From contig JAHDVF020000053.1 of NCBI GenBank assembly GCA_022606425.2, positions 930,001 to 994,000 on the forward strand: 64,000 bases of DNA. The letters are read 5' to 3'. The stretch comes from Lepidostoma basale (taxonomy: Eukaryota > Arthropoda > Insecta > Trichoptera > Lepidostomatidae). Under the pieces are notes generated by a model, which saw only the letters and a program-made list of their open reading frames with translations, did no database searches and was not told the DNA's origin. Position 1 is the first letter of the stretch, and each line of letters begins with the position of its first letter. Made by a program: the position numbers and the translations under genes. Below are positions 43,930 through 55,119 of this stretch, piece after piece.

Positions 43930-44855
43930 AAACGCTTCAAAGAGTCTCAGATAGCAAACCCCCTAAAATCTAACATTAATAGTAAACCCTGGGAAAAGAC
44001 TGCAGTAGATGACGCTAAAAGAATAACAATACTTATCTAAAGGCACAAAAGATTTTAAAGCATAGCAAATAAACAACGCCGCAGGAAGGATGAGACACAA
44101 GGAGACTACCGAGAGACGTTAGCGGTTTCATTATCAACGTTTTCCTCAGCTCTAGATGTAACAGAGTATATGAGTCCAGGTTTGGACTCACATGAGGCCC
44201 CATATCATTGAAAGATACTATTTCCTTGGAAACGAGGGGCAGTCGATGTATGTTTAATTATTTAATTATATGTAGAGTCAATCTTGGTTATTACTAGGAA
44301 GATTGGACCGACTGAATTTGCTCGTTATAAGCATTACTCGTTATATCAAAAAAATAAAATTTTAAATGCTCACAAGCATACCCATCACACGATGACATGA
44401 TGTGTCAAAAGTACCCAATTATTGAGAAATAGATCGTTATATAAGTGAATAAATGTAAGTATGGAAAAAATATTTAACTGAAATGTCAACGAATATATCC
44501 TCGTTACATCCGAGATATCGCTATTTCCGTGATCGTAATAACCGAGTCCGAGTGTATTTAGTTTTATTCTTTACTAGTTTTTTTTCTCGGTTCACATCGG
44601 GAACTACATCTTTATAAACTTTCGTATGTAGCTCTAAATTTGTTTTGTGACATTATTTAATAAAAAATAATACACGTTTAGTATTTGTATCAAAACCACT
44701 TTATTTATACACAAAAAATTGGTTTTGATACAAAAACTTAAATTGTGTTATTATTTTATTTACATCTTTATCGTTTTTAACTAGGAATTTAATTTAACAT
44801 ATTGATTATTTCGTGAACGATGATGTGAATACGGAAATTTTAATATTTTTTATAA
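43930..44855. other. Intergenic stretch, nothing recognised
   Basis: A short inverted repeat (TTGTATCAAAACCA and complement, 44685-44745) may be a foldback remnant. No frame. Confidence 0.35.
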
Positions 44856-44865
44856 GAGTTCAAAT

Positions 44866-44936
44866 ACTTGAAACAATGCCCTAGCAAAGCGAAACATGTT
44901 ATTCCAATAACTAGAATAAAAACTTTTGAAAATGGA
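44866..44936 (+). repeat. HF-A single arm, truncated at a mariner
   Basis: TGCCCTAGCAAAGCGAAACATG then TTATTCCAATAACTAG and AAAACTTTTGAAAATGG is the HF-A arm. GCGAAAC-AT-GTT is intact, but the left box reads TTGAAAC. It ends where the broken mariner begins. Confidence 0.55.
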
Positions 44937-45824
44937 CGAACATAAAGTTGATTTTTTAAAAATAAAATATATTTATTTAATCAGAGTATGTACCATTGCT
45001 ATCTATGGTAGTTCCATCTCAAAAGGTAGTTCATCGATCTCTTTACTAAAAAAACCATTCGGACGGGAATCAAAAAAATCTTTGAAGTCGGTTTGGACTG
45101 CCCCATCGGAGTTGAATTTTTTCCCTTGCAAGAAGTTATCCAAATTTCGAAAAAAATAGTAATCTGTTGGGGCAAGGTCCGGAGAGTACGGTGGATGTCT
45201 AATAAATTCCAATTGAAGCTCTTCAAATTTGGTAGCCGTCTTTTGTGCAGTGTGTGGTCTAGCGTTATCATGAAGCAGCAGTGGCCTAGAGCGATTAACC
45301 AGCCTCGGTTTGCAGTTGCTGACAATAGACATCTGCCGTAATCGTCTGGCCAGATTTAAAAAAACTGTAGTGAACGACACCAGCACTAGTCCACCAAACG
45401 CTCACAAGTTACTTTTTTGGAGTCAATTTTCGCTTGGGGCATAGTTTGACTGGTTCGGCAGGGTTCAGCCATTGCGATGAGCGCTTCCGATTATCATACA
45501 GGATCCGCTTTTCATCACAGGTAATGATTCGATTCAAAATCCCTTCATTATTGTGCCGGTTGAGTAATGCAACGCAGCAGTCAACTCACGGTGGAACTCG
45601 TACTCGTAAATAACGCGATATTTCAAGTTTTCCATTTTGTAAACTGAGTGACGCAAAGAAAAAAAACAATTGAGGAAAAAACAAATGAATTATAATTTTC
45701 GAAACACAAATACTTGAGTAAATAGCTGTATAAATTTGAATTTGGAATTCCTAACCAAAGAGAAGATATTTGAGATCAAAGTTGCCAGTACGGCAAAACG
45801 CCAATTTCATATGTTAGGACCTAA
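44937..45824 (-). mobile_element. Mariner copy 2, internally deleted, one end lost
   Basis: The right end keeps the TIR (complement of TTAGGTCCTAACATATG) with TA at 45825-45826. The left end begins at GAACATAAAGTTG and lacks its TIR. It is the same family as 31653-32925. About 300 bp of the 5' coding region is deleted (junction near 45590). Confidence 0.85.
45003..45649 (-). pseudogene. Mariner transposase remnant, copy 2
   Basis: On the minus strand the start (KYRVIYEYEFH) is fused directly to the VDCCVALLNRHNNEG region by a deletion. Then TCDEKRIL has lost the usual W. LLHDNARPHTAQ and SPDLAPTDYYF are present, so this copy keeps the third aspartate that copy 1 lost. Stops and a further small deletion break the frame. 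Confidence 0.85.
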
Positions 45825-45829
45825 TAAAA

Positions 45830-46070
45830 AAAATGTTTTTAATTATTTTTGTTCTTATGTGTTCAGAAACTATTTATTTTTAGTACTGAACCACGTTGTA
45901 TCAATGATGAAATTTCAATGTTAATATAATATATTAAAAATATGTAAATATTATTTTTCAATATTTTGATAAAATAAATGACGAACATATAAATACTGAA
46001 AAAACATATTTTCGCTTTAACATATATACAATACACAGAAAGAAATTTCAAAAAGGTACACGAGTAGTGT
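45830..46070. other. AT-rich stretch, nothing recognised
   Basis: No frame with motifs. Confidence 0.35.
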
Positions 46071-46074
46071 GAAT

Positions 46075-46285
46075 AGAATAATAAATCGTGGAAACTTAAG
46101 GAAAACACAACATGATCAAATTAATCAATTACTCAAAGGCGGCCATGTTCGAAGACGGAACAATCGACGAGCGTGTGTAGACATAGAAGGATAGTAAAAT
46201 AATATGTCACGATAGATCAGTGTGGTGGTCCATCCTCTCTGCCTACCCCTTCGAAGAAACAACATGATAGTTAGTTAGTTATTTA
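46075..46285 (+). pseudogene. LINE family T tail
   Basis: AACACAACATGATCAAATTAATC, GGCGGCCATGTTCGAAGACGG and CTGCCTACCCCTTCG with TTAGTTAGTTATTTAG are the family T end, encoding the last 60 or so residues with substitutions. Confidence 0.7.
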
Positions 46286-46289
46286 GCCA

Positions 46290-46845
46290 TAATTGCTTTC
46301 CTTAAAAATTTTACATTTTGCTTTTCAAAAGCACATTAATTTATAAGAGTAACCATATATATCATACGTGTGTGTGTATGTGTGTACGGATAATTTATGT
46401 TTATACATACGAGTACATCTATTGTTGTATGGTCCCGTTTCGGAACGCCTGTTCATTGACGGATATTACATGTCTAAGTTGATATTATTGTTCCGCATTT
46501 AACTTCCTCCTCTATCGTTCCTTCAAAAGTTAATTTCCTTAAAATGTAAGCTGCACGTTACATTTAAGATAGTAGCTAACATTCTACGGTATGTTTAGAT
46601 ATATAGAGATGAAACTTTTCAACAACAGCGACAACTGCATGTAGCTCTTGGTTTTATTTGAGAGCACGCTGCCAAGATTTAAATCCTACTGAATAATACG
46701 TTTAACCAGGAACGAAGCACTAGGTCAACTTTATCTTAGTAAAAATGTACCATACGTAACTAATTACTGTTTTCAACGTACCGTAATATGGATAATGAAT
46801 AAAATAAGAACAAAATTCTACAGCAAAGCTAATAATTAGCTAGAG
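46290..46845. other. AT-rich stretch, nothing recognised
   Basis: A short GTGTGTGTATG repeat at 46369-46387; otherwise blank. Confidence 0.35.
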
Positions 46846-46851
46846 GCTTTT

Positions 46852-47215
46852 GAGATGTGGTCCTATAGAAGACTATTAGGAATTTCCTGGAGAGACCATA
46901 TTACAAATGAGGAGGTTCTCCAAAGAATCGAAGGAGGAAGGCACCTGCTCAGGACCTTGTCCGAAAGGCGTGCAAGATGGATCGGCCATGTAATACGACA
47001 AGAAGACCTCTTGCATGCCATAATGGAGGGTATGACCGAGGGGACAAACTCTAGGGGACGCCCACGCCGAGAGTACCTGGAAGACCTATTGGTGGACGTG
47101 CGCTGCTCATCATATGCAGATTTCAAAAGAGCCGCACCAGACAGGGAAGAATGAAAGAGAAGAATAGAGGAAATTGCTGCAAACCAATCCCAGGATTGAA
47201 ACCAGAGAGAGAGAG
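46852..47215 (+). pseudogene. LINE C-terminal fragment (EMWSYRRLL type)
   Basis: The frame reads EMWSYRRLLGISWRDHITNE, RRARWIGHVIRQED and GRPRREYLEDLL. This is the post-RT segment of an RTE-like LINE, different in detail from families T, G and R. The fragment at 51600-51935 is a related, more broken copy. Confidence 0.7.
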
Positions 47216-47374
47216 AATTGTTATCTATTCATTGTTCTGTATACAATTACTTTATACTTATCAAGTTACTAATATTATTAACTACTTTATTCAAAGAAAA
47301 AAAAACTTGTTGAATTACTTCACATTTTATAATTAATAATGATGAAAGTGTTACTCACTGACACTAAAAATGTC

Positions 47375-47995
47375 CGAGACGATTAGAATTGTTCTAAAGG
47401 CAGGTTTATTCTGCGTGACAGAGAAAAGACCAATTGATATCCGTGCTGTCGCGAGTAGTTATCAGGAACCAAAAGACCTATTAGCTCCAGAACACAGGGG
47501 TTCTCAATAGAGCCCCAAATCAGCTTGAAGAAATGCGTTGCTATAGATCTTTCCCTCCTCAGTTCAAGGGAGTTATACCCTGGCATACCCAAGAGAAATG
47601 CCGTTGGTTAGAGCCAGGATATACCCCGTACTCTCTCATGTAGAGAGTTCTCAAGAATTTCTTTTGAACCCTCTCCAACATGAGAGAATACTGACCCTCA
47701 CGAGGGTTCCAAATCACGGCATCTCCCTCGAGCATGCTTCTCACTAAGGATTTATATAGAATCCTTAGGACCCGGGTGTCTCCAAAATTCCTAACACTTC
47801 GAAGAACAAAACCTAGCATCTTCAATGAAACGTCACATACCTTCTCGATCTGAGCACGAAATGTCAATCGAAATTCGTAAATAATCCCAAGATCTCTGAC
47901 AGTAGATACACGTTTAAGAATTTCATTACTCATGGAATATCGATGATATGTAATGTGGGGTGCAATCGCGCCTCCAGCGGGAGCGAAGAGAGGAG
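47375..47995 (-). pseudogene. Jockey/CR1-like LINE fragment, second subfamily
   Basis: The minus strand reads ILKRVSTVRDLGIIYEFRL, VSLKMLGFVLRSVRNF, VLRILYKSLVRSMLEGDAV, YSLMLERVQKKFLRTLYM, then after a frameshift GYNSLELRRERSIA and FKLIWGSIENPCVLELI. It is homologous to 40372-41095 but clearly a different subfamily. It extends further upstream into the segment before the RT thumb. Confidence 0.8.
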
Positions 47996-47999
47996 AATG

Positions 48000-48085
48000 G
48001 AGTGTCGCATCGGTTAAAGTGTGGCAGTCCATTCTTTATGCCTACCTCTTCGGAGAGCCGGCTTGATGGTTAGTAGTTAGTTAGT
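48000..48085 (+). repeat. LINE family T tail, plus strand
   Basis: GTGTGGCAGTCCATTC, CTACCTCTTCGGAGAG and GATGGTTAGTAG-TTAGTTAG form the 3' end of family T, here without coding sequence. It stands back to back with another copy of the tail on the minus strand at 48140. The sequence before it (47976-48025) recurs in the Gypsy leader. Confidence 0.65.
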
Positions 48086-48134
48086 TATTAATTATAATTA
48101 TTATTATTACTGCGTTAATTATTATTAACATTGT

Positions 48135-48600
48135 AATAAACTAACTAACTAACCATCATGCCTTTTCTCCGAAGGGTTAGGCAGAGAGGATGGATCGCCA
48201 CACTGTTTTATCCTGACATAATTCTCGCGCATCTTCCACATTCACCCATCGTGACATGCAAGCTCGTCGATTTTTCCTACTTCGAATATGGCCGCCTTTC
48301 GGTATTTGATTTATTTGGTCATGCACTAGAACTTCATTGTGCACTGCCATCTTTGCTTCAGTCGATATATTTCTATTTGCAGTAATGACTTTGAGATCAC
48401 CATTTATTTTGTTTCCAGCTCCAACGCTTCTTCCGATATCTTTCTCCATTTTTTCATCTCTTGTAAACATGCTTCCCAGATAAATAATTTCGGTAAACTT
48501 CTCTAATTTCTCACCGTTCGCAGTTATGTCACAATCCGTCATACATTCTTCCTTTTCATATACCTTTACTTTAGACTTTGACAAGTTCTTCACAAGGTCA
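48135..48600 (-). pseudogene. LINE family T 3' end
   Basis: On the minus strand: EKLEKFTEIIYLGSMFTRD, KDIGRSVGAGNKINGDLKV, STEAKMAVHNEVLV, then a deletion to the HDQINQIPKGGHIRSRKNRR segment and CQDKTVWRSILSA. The middle WQKKDESKINAVE region present in other copies is deleted. Confidence 0.8.
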
Positions 48601-48711
48601 TACTTATTAGTTTATTTACTTATAAGCATTACATTTGAAAAATTTTAATTAAAATTTGGCGGGTTGCCTGGTACAAAAATAAAGATATAAGAACATTTAA
48701 TGTTTTTCTTG

Positions 48712-48965
48712 AACAAGTGGTAAATGCTATACTGGCACACCCAAGGTCCCGGGTTCGATTCCCGGCGATGGCAGTGTGATTTTCACACTGCTTTTGGTCT
48801 GGTGTAGCATTCACGTGACAATACAATGGGGATAGATTGGCTATCTATCACTATTGTCACGTGAATACTTATCAACTGAAATAGCTACACGACACGTAAA
48901 TGTACAATACCTATTATATTGATTGTAATGATGTAAATAGCGGTTCAACAAAATAATTAAATAAA
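48712..48965 (+). repeat. tRNA-related SINE (family S2), copy 2
   Basis: CCCGGGTTCGATTCCCGGCG is a near-perfect T-arm and box B. GTGTGATTTTCACACTGC, GGTGTAGCATTCACGTGAC and CTATTGTCACGTGAATAC follow, and the copy ends AGCGGTTCAACAAAATAATT. The GTCACGTGAATG and ATTCACGTGAC pair can form a hairpin in the body. Confidence 0.75.
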
Positions 48966-49168
48966 TTGAAAATATTAATATATAATACGGAATATTAAAT
49001 AATCTTCAAAGCTTCTATATTATTGTTAATGTATTCAGAAAGTCATAAGATATTTTAGGGTGTCAAATAATATTTCTAAGATATACAGAACCCACATCTA
49101 TGTATAATACACTAAAGCTAACTAATAAACATAATAATATATGTTATGTACTCGTATATACCTGTATA

Positions 49169-49859
49169 CGAGGTCTGTTCAAAAAGTATCGCGAATTTTG
49201 AATTTCCGCTGGCTACGTATATTTGATTTTTGATTTTTTTGTAGCGTTATGTTGGTACTCATGTCCCTTACTTATGCTGACCAAAAAAAGCGCGCCAAGT
49301 TCGGTCGAACGTGAAGGTTTTGCTCACAGTTTTCTTCAATTGCAGGGGCGTGGTGCATCATGAGTTCTTGCCACAGGGTAGTATGGTCAATAAGGAATAT
49401 TACCTGCAAGTTATGCGCAATTTGCGCGAAGCAATCCGCCAGAAACGCCCGGATTTGTGGAAGAACAAAAACTGGCTTTTGCACCATGATAACGCCCCTG
49501 CTCACACATCGTTGCTTGTGCGCGAATATTTGGCCAAAAACAACACAGTAATGGTGCCGCAGCCACCGTATTCCCCATACCTGGCCCCCTGTGACTTTTT
49601 CCTGTTTCCAAAACTGAAGAGGCCCATGAAAGGACGACGCTACGCCACGATTGAGGAGATAAAGACGGCATCGAAGGAGGAGCTGAACAAGATCACAAAA
49701 AATGATTTTTTTAAGTGCTTTGAGGATTGGAAAAAACGTTGGCATAAATGTATTATATCCGAGGGGAATCACTTTGAAGGGGACAAAATAGATATTCATG
49801 AATAAATAAATACTTTTTGAAAAAATATAAAATTCGCGATACTTTTTGAACAGACCTCG
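49169..49859 (+). mobile_element. Mariner-like element of a second family, 691 bp, deleted
   Basis: CGAGGTCTGTTCAAAAAGTA at 49169 and its complement ending at 49859 form TIRs of at least 30 bp with no difference noticed, and TA lies on both sides. About half of the usual 1.3 kb is missing, including the N-terminal DNA-binding region and the first catalytic residue. Confidence 0.92.
49311..49805 (+). pseudogene. C-terminal half of a mariner transposase
   Basis: An open frame holds GVVHHEFLPQGSMVNKEYY, LLHHDNAPAHTSLLVREYLA, PYSPYLAPCDFFLFPKLK and CFEDWKKRWHKCI to the natural end. The second (HHDNAPAH) and third (APCD) catalytic aspartates are present; the first is in the deleted part. The conserved SPDL reads SPYL. 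Confidence 0.88.
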
Positions 49860-49864
49860 TATAT

Positions 49865-50600
49865 ATGTTATACCTACATGTTATATATGTTAATATACTC
49901 GTATATAATTATAATGATGTTTATTAAATATCAAAATATGGTGTTCTTTCATGTCATCAGATGAAGAGCTAAATAAAAGCAAGGGCTGTTAAGATTAATA
50001 TTATATTACAGATATTTATCTTAAGATTCTTTGCTAGTTCCAATAAACAATACTACTTCTTTCTTTTCTTGTATACTTCTTCCAAGTTTGTAACTTGATA
50101 ACGCAATATTCAATTTAGACTTTCCCTGCTTGCGGCAGTCAACAACCAATTCTGAGAATGATCTCTGTCCAACAAAAGCTTATAAAGTAAACAATATACA
50201 ATATCTCAAGTTACCGCAATTGATTAACTTTAGTTCTCTTAGTGTTAAAAATTGGTATTCAATTTATTTTAAAAAAATAAAAAGGAAAGAAAAATGTGTT
50301 GAGATCGTTATGAACTAAAACTAACAATTCAGTTCAGATAAAAAATAAACATTTATATTACAGACAATAAATGCATGAATACACTAAAAAATATGTAAAA
50401 AGAAACAATAAATTACATAAAGAAAAAAGAAATGACAACTAAACATTTTAAAAACAATTAAAAGAACAGTTGGAAAAAGAAAAAATGGTATACAATGAGT
50501 TAAACAAGACAAGCAAATACCAATTTAATTTATAATATGACAGACAAATGCTTTCTGTCGTTACAGCTTATATTATATATAATATAATTTATACGAATGT
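49865..50600. other. AT-rich stretch, nothing recognised
   Basis: No frame with motifs and no repeat noticed. Confidence 0.35.
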
Positions 50601-50614
50601 AAACGTTAATCTAA

Positions 50615-50790
50615 ATTGTTTTCTATAAGTTTTATTACAATTTATGTGAATGACATGTTTCGCCTGCCGAAGGCATTCTCCTTAGACAGGTGTAACATAT
50701 CATTTTCATAAAATATAATAAAACTTCTAGAAAAAAAAACGTTTTCATTTATAAAAATAATTTATTATGAAGTTTTACATTATTGTTCGA
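50615..50790. repeat. HF-A foldback element
   Basis: Arms are TTTTCTATAAGTTTTATTAC and AAAATATAATAAAACTTCTAG. The minus-strand left arm reads GCCT-TCGGC-AGGC, GAAAC, AT, GTC. The left box is degraded (GGAGAAT). The right end extends into GAAGTTTTACATTATTGTTCGAG, the outer flank also seen at 57660-57690 and 61480. Confidence 0.65.
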
Positions 50791-50825
50791 GATAAAAATT
50801 ACCTGTAATATTTGCTTTTAAAATT

Positions 50826-51480
50826 TTTATTTCTTCTTCTTCTTTTTCTTCTTTGTTGTAGACATATCTGGTCTGTTCTCCAGAGTGTTGCTCCTCCTGT
50901 GAGGTAGACTCCCAACTGTCCTTCCATCATTTAGGAGGTCTTCCACGAGGACGAGTCCCATGAGACTGATTATGCAATGCAATAAAGGGGAGTCTGGTGG
51001 TGTCCATTCTTTGAACATGACCGTACAAGTCTTCTTTCGCTGTCTGCTCCATCTTATAATATCCTCAACCTCACATATCTCTCTTAGTTTTGTGTTCCTC
51101 ACGCGATATCTCAGTGTTTTGCCTGATATCGTCCTCAGTGTCAACTCGGAAGTCCTCAAAACTTGTTTGGCCCTCATTTGTCTGCCCTTACTTCTACGCC
51201 ATAAGTTATTATTGGTCTTACGCATGCTTTATAGATTCTCATCTTACTCTTAATGGCAATTTCTTTGTTTTACTATTTTGTGGATTTTAAAGCTCCAGAG
51301 ATTGCAGCTGCCTTGTTTACTTGGGCTTGTATTTCTTCCCGCAGATCAGCTCCTCCCATCAGGTCCATGCCTAGATACTTGAAGGTCCTGACGTGTTCTA
51401 TGGGTTGATTTTCTTTAACCAGGTTACTATGTTTTGGGTGTTTTGGAAAAAGTCATACATTTTGTTTTTTCAATAGAGAT
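50826..51480 (-). pseudogene. 3' end of LINE family G, copy 2
   Basis: The minus strand reads ENQPIEHVRTFKYLGMDLMG, REEIQAQVNKAAAISGAL, KSKMRIYKACVRPIITYGV, LREICEVEDIIRWSRQRK, FKEWTPPDSPLLHCIISLMG. The GAAGAAGAAG tail is at 50832-50850 (plus CTTCTTCTTC). Stops and shifts show decay. Confidence 0.78.
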
Positions 51481-51599
51481 AGAGATGGTTTGCTATTTGC
51501 AAATAAAAATGAACAAAGAAAAAACAAGTGTATTAATATGATGTTGAATTAATCAAAATTAGAAAGACATTTCAACATTCAATAAAGCGAAAAAGGGCT

Positions 51600-51935
51600 A
51601 CTACGACAATTATCTTAATTTAAGGTTCCGGAAAAGAATGGTTAAATGTTATGTTTGGTCAGTGCTTTTGTACAGAGTGGAGTCATGGACCCTCAAAACC
51701 AGCACAATCAACAAGCTAGAGGCATTCGAGATGTCCATACATCGTTATGCTACGCTTAACATGGACCGATGTAGTTAGCAATATTGTTGTGCTGCAAAGA
51801 GCAAGAATAGACAGACAATTGCTGACTGATATCAAGGAAAAAAGTAAGGCTGCTGCACTCGATCATGCTCGAATTAGAGGAATGTTGAGGTGTGGAGAGA
51901 AGACGGACCTCTTAGCTCCGAAACATTCCTGACTG
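51600..51935 (+). pseudogene. LINE fragment (VWSVLLY / KLEAFEM type)
   Basis: A frame reads VKCYVWSVLLYRVESWTLKT, KLEAFEMSIHRYATLN. A shifted frame continues VSNIVVLQRARIDRQLLTDI and ALDHARIRGMLRCGE. It is the post-RT region of an RTE-like protein, related to 46852-47215. Confidence 0.65.
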
Positions 51936-52375
51936 GATCGAAATTGGAATAGTCGAAGCACTTTTTAGAATTTCGCAAAACAAGAATATGCATTCTCAAG
52001 TAATAGTCGACGTCGTGAGAACCCGACATGATACACGAAAATAATAATAACCATGATAATTCAAATTCTCTATTAATGTTCCACAACATGCAAATATCGT
52101 TATTTTAAATACTATTTTTTCACAAATATTTTTTAACTACGAAATTCAGTACCTACCATATGTTAATTACATCAAATTTTTACAACATGCATTTTTTACG
52201 TTCGAAAATTGTGTGTGAGAGCAAACTCATACGAAAACCAAAAGAACTTATTTTCACAGTTAACAAAGCTGGGTGGTTTGAATCTTTACTAAGAAAATAG
52301 ATGGCTACATTTATTCTGATCTGCGAGCTTTTTTGTTTAATTCATAGATGGTATTAGATTAAATTTTTTCAAGAC
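51936..52375. other. AT-rich stretch, nothing recognised
   Basis: No frame or structured repeat. Confidence 0.35.
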
Positions 52376-52570
52376 CGAGGAAAACATGACATGACTAAAT
52401 TAATCATTTTTTTAGGTTAGTCATGTTAGAAGTCTGAAGAATCGACGTGCGTGTATGACTCGTTGTATGAATGTGGAGGAAACTAGAGAGTTGTGTTAGG
52501 ATAGAGTAGTGTGGCGGTTCATTCTCTCTACCAACCCCTGCGGAGAAACGGCGTGATGGTTTGTTGTTGT
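52376..52570 (+). repeat. LINE family T tail
   Basis: GACCGAGGAAAACATGACATG to ACGGCGTGATGGTTTGTTG matches the 3' end of family T. Confidence 0.7.
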
Positions 52571-52654
52571 TTTTATCTACGAGTATATAATGTATATACG
52601 AGTACTTATTGCCGAGGAGTTTTTATACCGATATATAAATTTATATGTACATTT

Positions 52655-53300
52655 AAGTGTATTTAGGTAGTTTGTTTACAAGAGATTGGCGAGTGGAGAG
52701 AGATATTAAAAGAAGGGTTGGGGGAAGCAACAAAGTAAATGGTGCACATAAAGTTGTCATCGCAAACAAAAACCTATTAAAAAAAGCTAGAATGGCAGTG
52801 CACAATGGTGTTCTTCTACCGACCCTTATGTATGGAAGTGAAGCATGGAACTGGCAAAAGAAGGATGAAAGTAGAATAAATGCAGTAGAAATGAGATCTC
52901 TTAGACGAATGTGTGTATACTATATGTTTGATAGAGTGTCGAATGAAAATATAATAAGTGAATGCGGTGCAAATGATGGTGTTATGAACAAAATAATGAA
53001 AGGATCATTAAGATGGTTTGGACATATGGAAAGAATGAATGAATAAAGAATGGTAAAAAAATATATATTTTAACGATGCAAATGAAACCAGAAATAGAGG
53101 AAGACCGAGAAAAAACGTGGCATGATCAAATAAATCAAATATTTAATGTCGGCCATGTGAGGAGTCAGAGAAATCGACGCGCGTGCATGACACATTGTAT
53201 GAATGTTGAGGAATCCAGAGAAATATTTCAGGAAAGAAAAGTGTGGCAGTCTACCCCTTCGGAGAGACGGCGTGATGGTTAGTTAGTCAGTTAGTTAGTT
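52655..53300 (+). pseudogene. LINE family T 3' end, best copy
   Basis: A frame of 129 codons reads YLGSLFTRDWRVERDIKRRV, ARMAVHNGVLLPTLMYGSEA, WNWQKKDESRINAVEMRSLR and RWFGHMERMNE. A stop follows, then RNRRACMTHCMNVEESREIF and VWQSTPSERRRDG to the TTAGTTAG tail. It preserves the DNA around the HF-D insertion site uninterrupted (near 53127-53140), which proves the target duplication at 7526-7732. Confidence 0.82.
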
Positions 53301-53790
53301 TATAAATTTATTACATAAACGTTAGGTAGTTTATATAGCTAACCTGGCAAATTTTATTTTGACAGATCCAAAATATGTTAATTTGAATGATAAAAAGGTG
53401 AGTTGTATTTCAGAATGTTTTCTAATATTTTCTCTGTTTAATGATATTTTCTCTTGATTTTCATATAAACCTACAAAAATCAAAAAATACCCCTGCTTAC
53501 TACGAATACTTAAACATGTAGGTAACATAAAATAACTTAAATTCAATAGAAATTCGCAAAATTGGAATAAATAACCTTTTCTACTATTATGAATACTTAT
53601 GATTCTTTGGTCAATAAAAAATCTTTGAACATTTAACAAGAATTTTGGAATAATGTGTTTTCCGCATTATAAAATGTTTCTCTTTCAAGTATATATATTA
53701 AATACGTATTTAAATATTTGAGGAATCGTTTATATGCAAAAAAGGCTAAGGAATTATTTCAAAATGTTTATTATTTTACACCGTTTGTTT
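53301..53790. other. AT-rich stretch, nothing recognised
   Basis: No frame with motifs. Confidence 0.35.
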
Positions 53791-53875
53791 TCAAACCAAT
53801 TTATTTACTTTTTTTACTACCAACCGGTTTCGCACTAGCTGGATCATCGTCAGGGTAACAAAACATAAATTGCGG
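53790..53875 (-). repeat. HF-F half element, cut by a LINE-T insertion
   Basis: ACCAACCGGTTTCGCACTAGC and CATCGTCAGGGTAACAAAAC match one HF-F arm. It stops at AACTAACTAACTAACC, the family T tail in minus orientation. Confidence 0.65.
53818..53857 (-). ncRNA. Hammerhead-like ribozyme motif, HF-F copy
   Basis: The minus strand reads TACC, CTGACGA (canonical), T, a degraded stem II region, GAAAC, CG, GTT, GGTA. Stem I (TACC/GGTA) pairs perfectly. Stem II shows no clean pairing. Confidence 0.5.
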
Positions 53876-54610
53876 GTTTAACTAACTAACTAACCATCAC
53901 GCCATTTCCCCGGAGGGGTAGGCAGAGAGTATGGATCGCCACAATGGCCTGTCCTGGCATACCTCTCGGTCTTCATCTACATTCATACATCGTACCATGC
54001 ACGCACGTCGATTATTCCGACTTCGAATGTGGCCGCCTTAATTGATTAATTAATTATTGATTAATAGTAATTTACATGCCATGTTTTCCTCGGTCGTCCT
54101 CGGCTTCTTTTCCCACTCACGCTGCTTGGGTACAACTTTTTAATCATTCTTCTCTCATCCATACGTTCCATATGTCCAAACCATCTCAGGGATCCTTTTT
54201 TAATTTTATTCATGATGCAGTCATCTAACTTACATTTCTTTCTTTCATCGTACGGTATTCTATCATACAACGTTTTCCCGCACATTATTCTTAGTGATCT
54301 CATTTCTACGGCGTTTATCTTGCTTTCATCCTTCTTTTGCCAGCTCCAAGTTTCACTTCCATACGTGAGGGTTGGCACTAGAACTCCATTGTGTACTGCC
54401 ATCTTTGCTTCTGTGGATAAATTTATATTTTCAGTAATGACTTTGAGTGCGCCATTTATTTTATTCCCAGCACCAACCCTTCTTTCGATGTCTCCATTTT
54501 TCCGTCTCTTGTAAACGTGCTTTCCAAATACGTAAATTCAGTAACTTGCTCCAATTTCTCGCCCATCGCACTTATATCACAAATCGTCATACATTCTTGC
54601 TGGTTTAAAA
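53876..54610 (-). pseudogene. LINE family T 3' end
   Basis: Minus-strand blocks are EKLEQVTEFTYLESTFTRD, then MAVHNGVLVPTLTYGSETWS, KINAVEMRSLRIMCGKTLYD, LRWFGHMERMDERRMIKK and GRPRKTWH. The tail has the TTAGTTAGTTAG motif at its end (53876-53893). It is a near-complete 3' part with a few frameshifts. Confidence 0.82.
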
Positions 54611-54744
54611 TTTGGTTATTATGGTTTTGTTTGACAAAACTTATAATAAAAGGAGTAAACTTAGTGACCATTGTCCAAGGCCCTTGTTATTATGTATTCT
54701 GTGAACACTATGGGATTAGTTTCAGTAGAGCGTCCCTCCATGAA

Positions 54745-55115
54745 TTATCTTAAATAAAGGGGGTCGACTTTGGGAAATATCAATTTATGTACTAAAATAG
54801 ATTCGAATAGCTTGGCTGGAGCCGACAGTATTGCTAATCTGTAATTTTCGACCGACTCTTTAGCGCCCGTCTTGAAAATGGTACTGATCCTGTAAACATT
54901 CCAGAGATCAGGAATTCTACTTAACGTTAGGTTAAATAGAAAATACAGCGGAGATATTCGGAGCTCAGCGCAGCTTTTTGAGAAGTAAATCAGGACCAAC
55001 CGAGTGAGAATTCTTCATAGCTTTGATGGAGGATTTAATATCATTCATTTCTAGGTGCGATATGACAAAGTTATGACCACAACAACTGGCCCTTAAATGA
55101 CTCGCTGAATTGAAA
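54745..55115 (-). pseudogene. LINE reverse transcriptase fingers fragment
   Basis: Minus-strand frames read SHSVGPDLLLKKL-like and then SRIPDLWNVYRISTIFKTGA, KESVENYRLAILSAPAKLFE. This is the G-D-IP---LK and NYRPISLLS region of Jockey/CR1-type reverse transcriptases. The catalytic part is missing. Confidence 0.75.
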
Positions 55116-55119
55116 TTAA

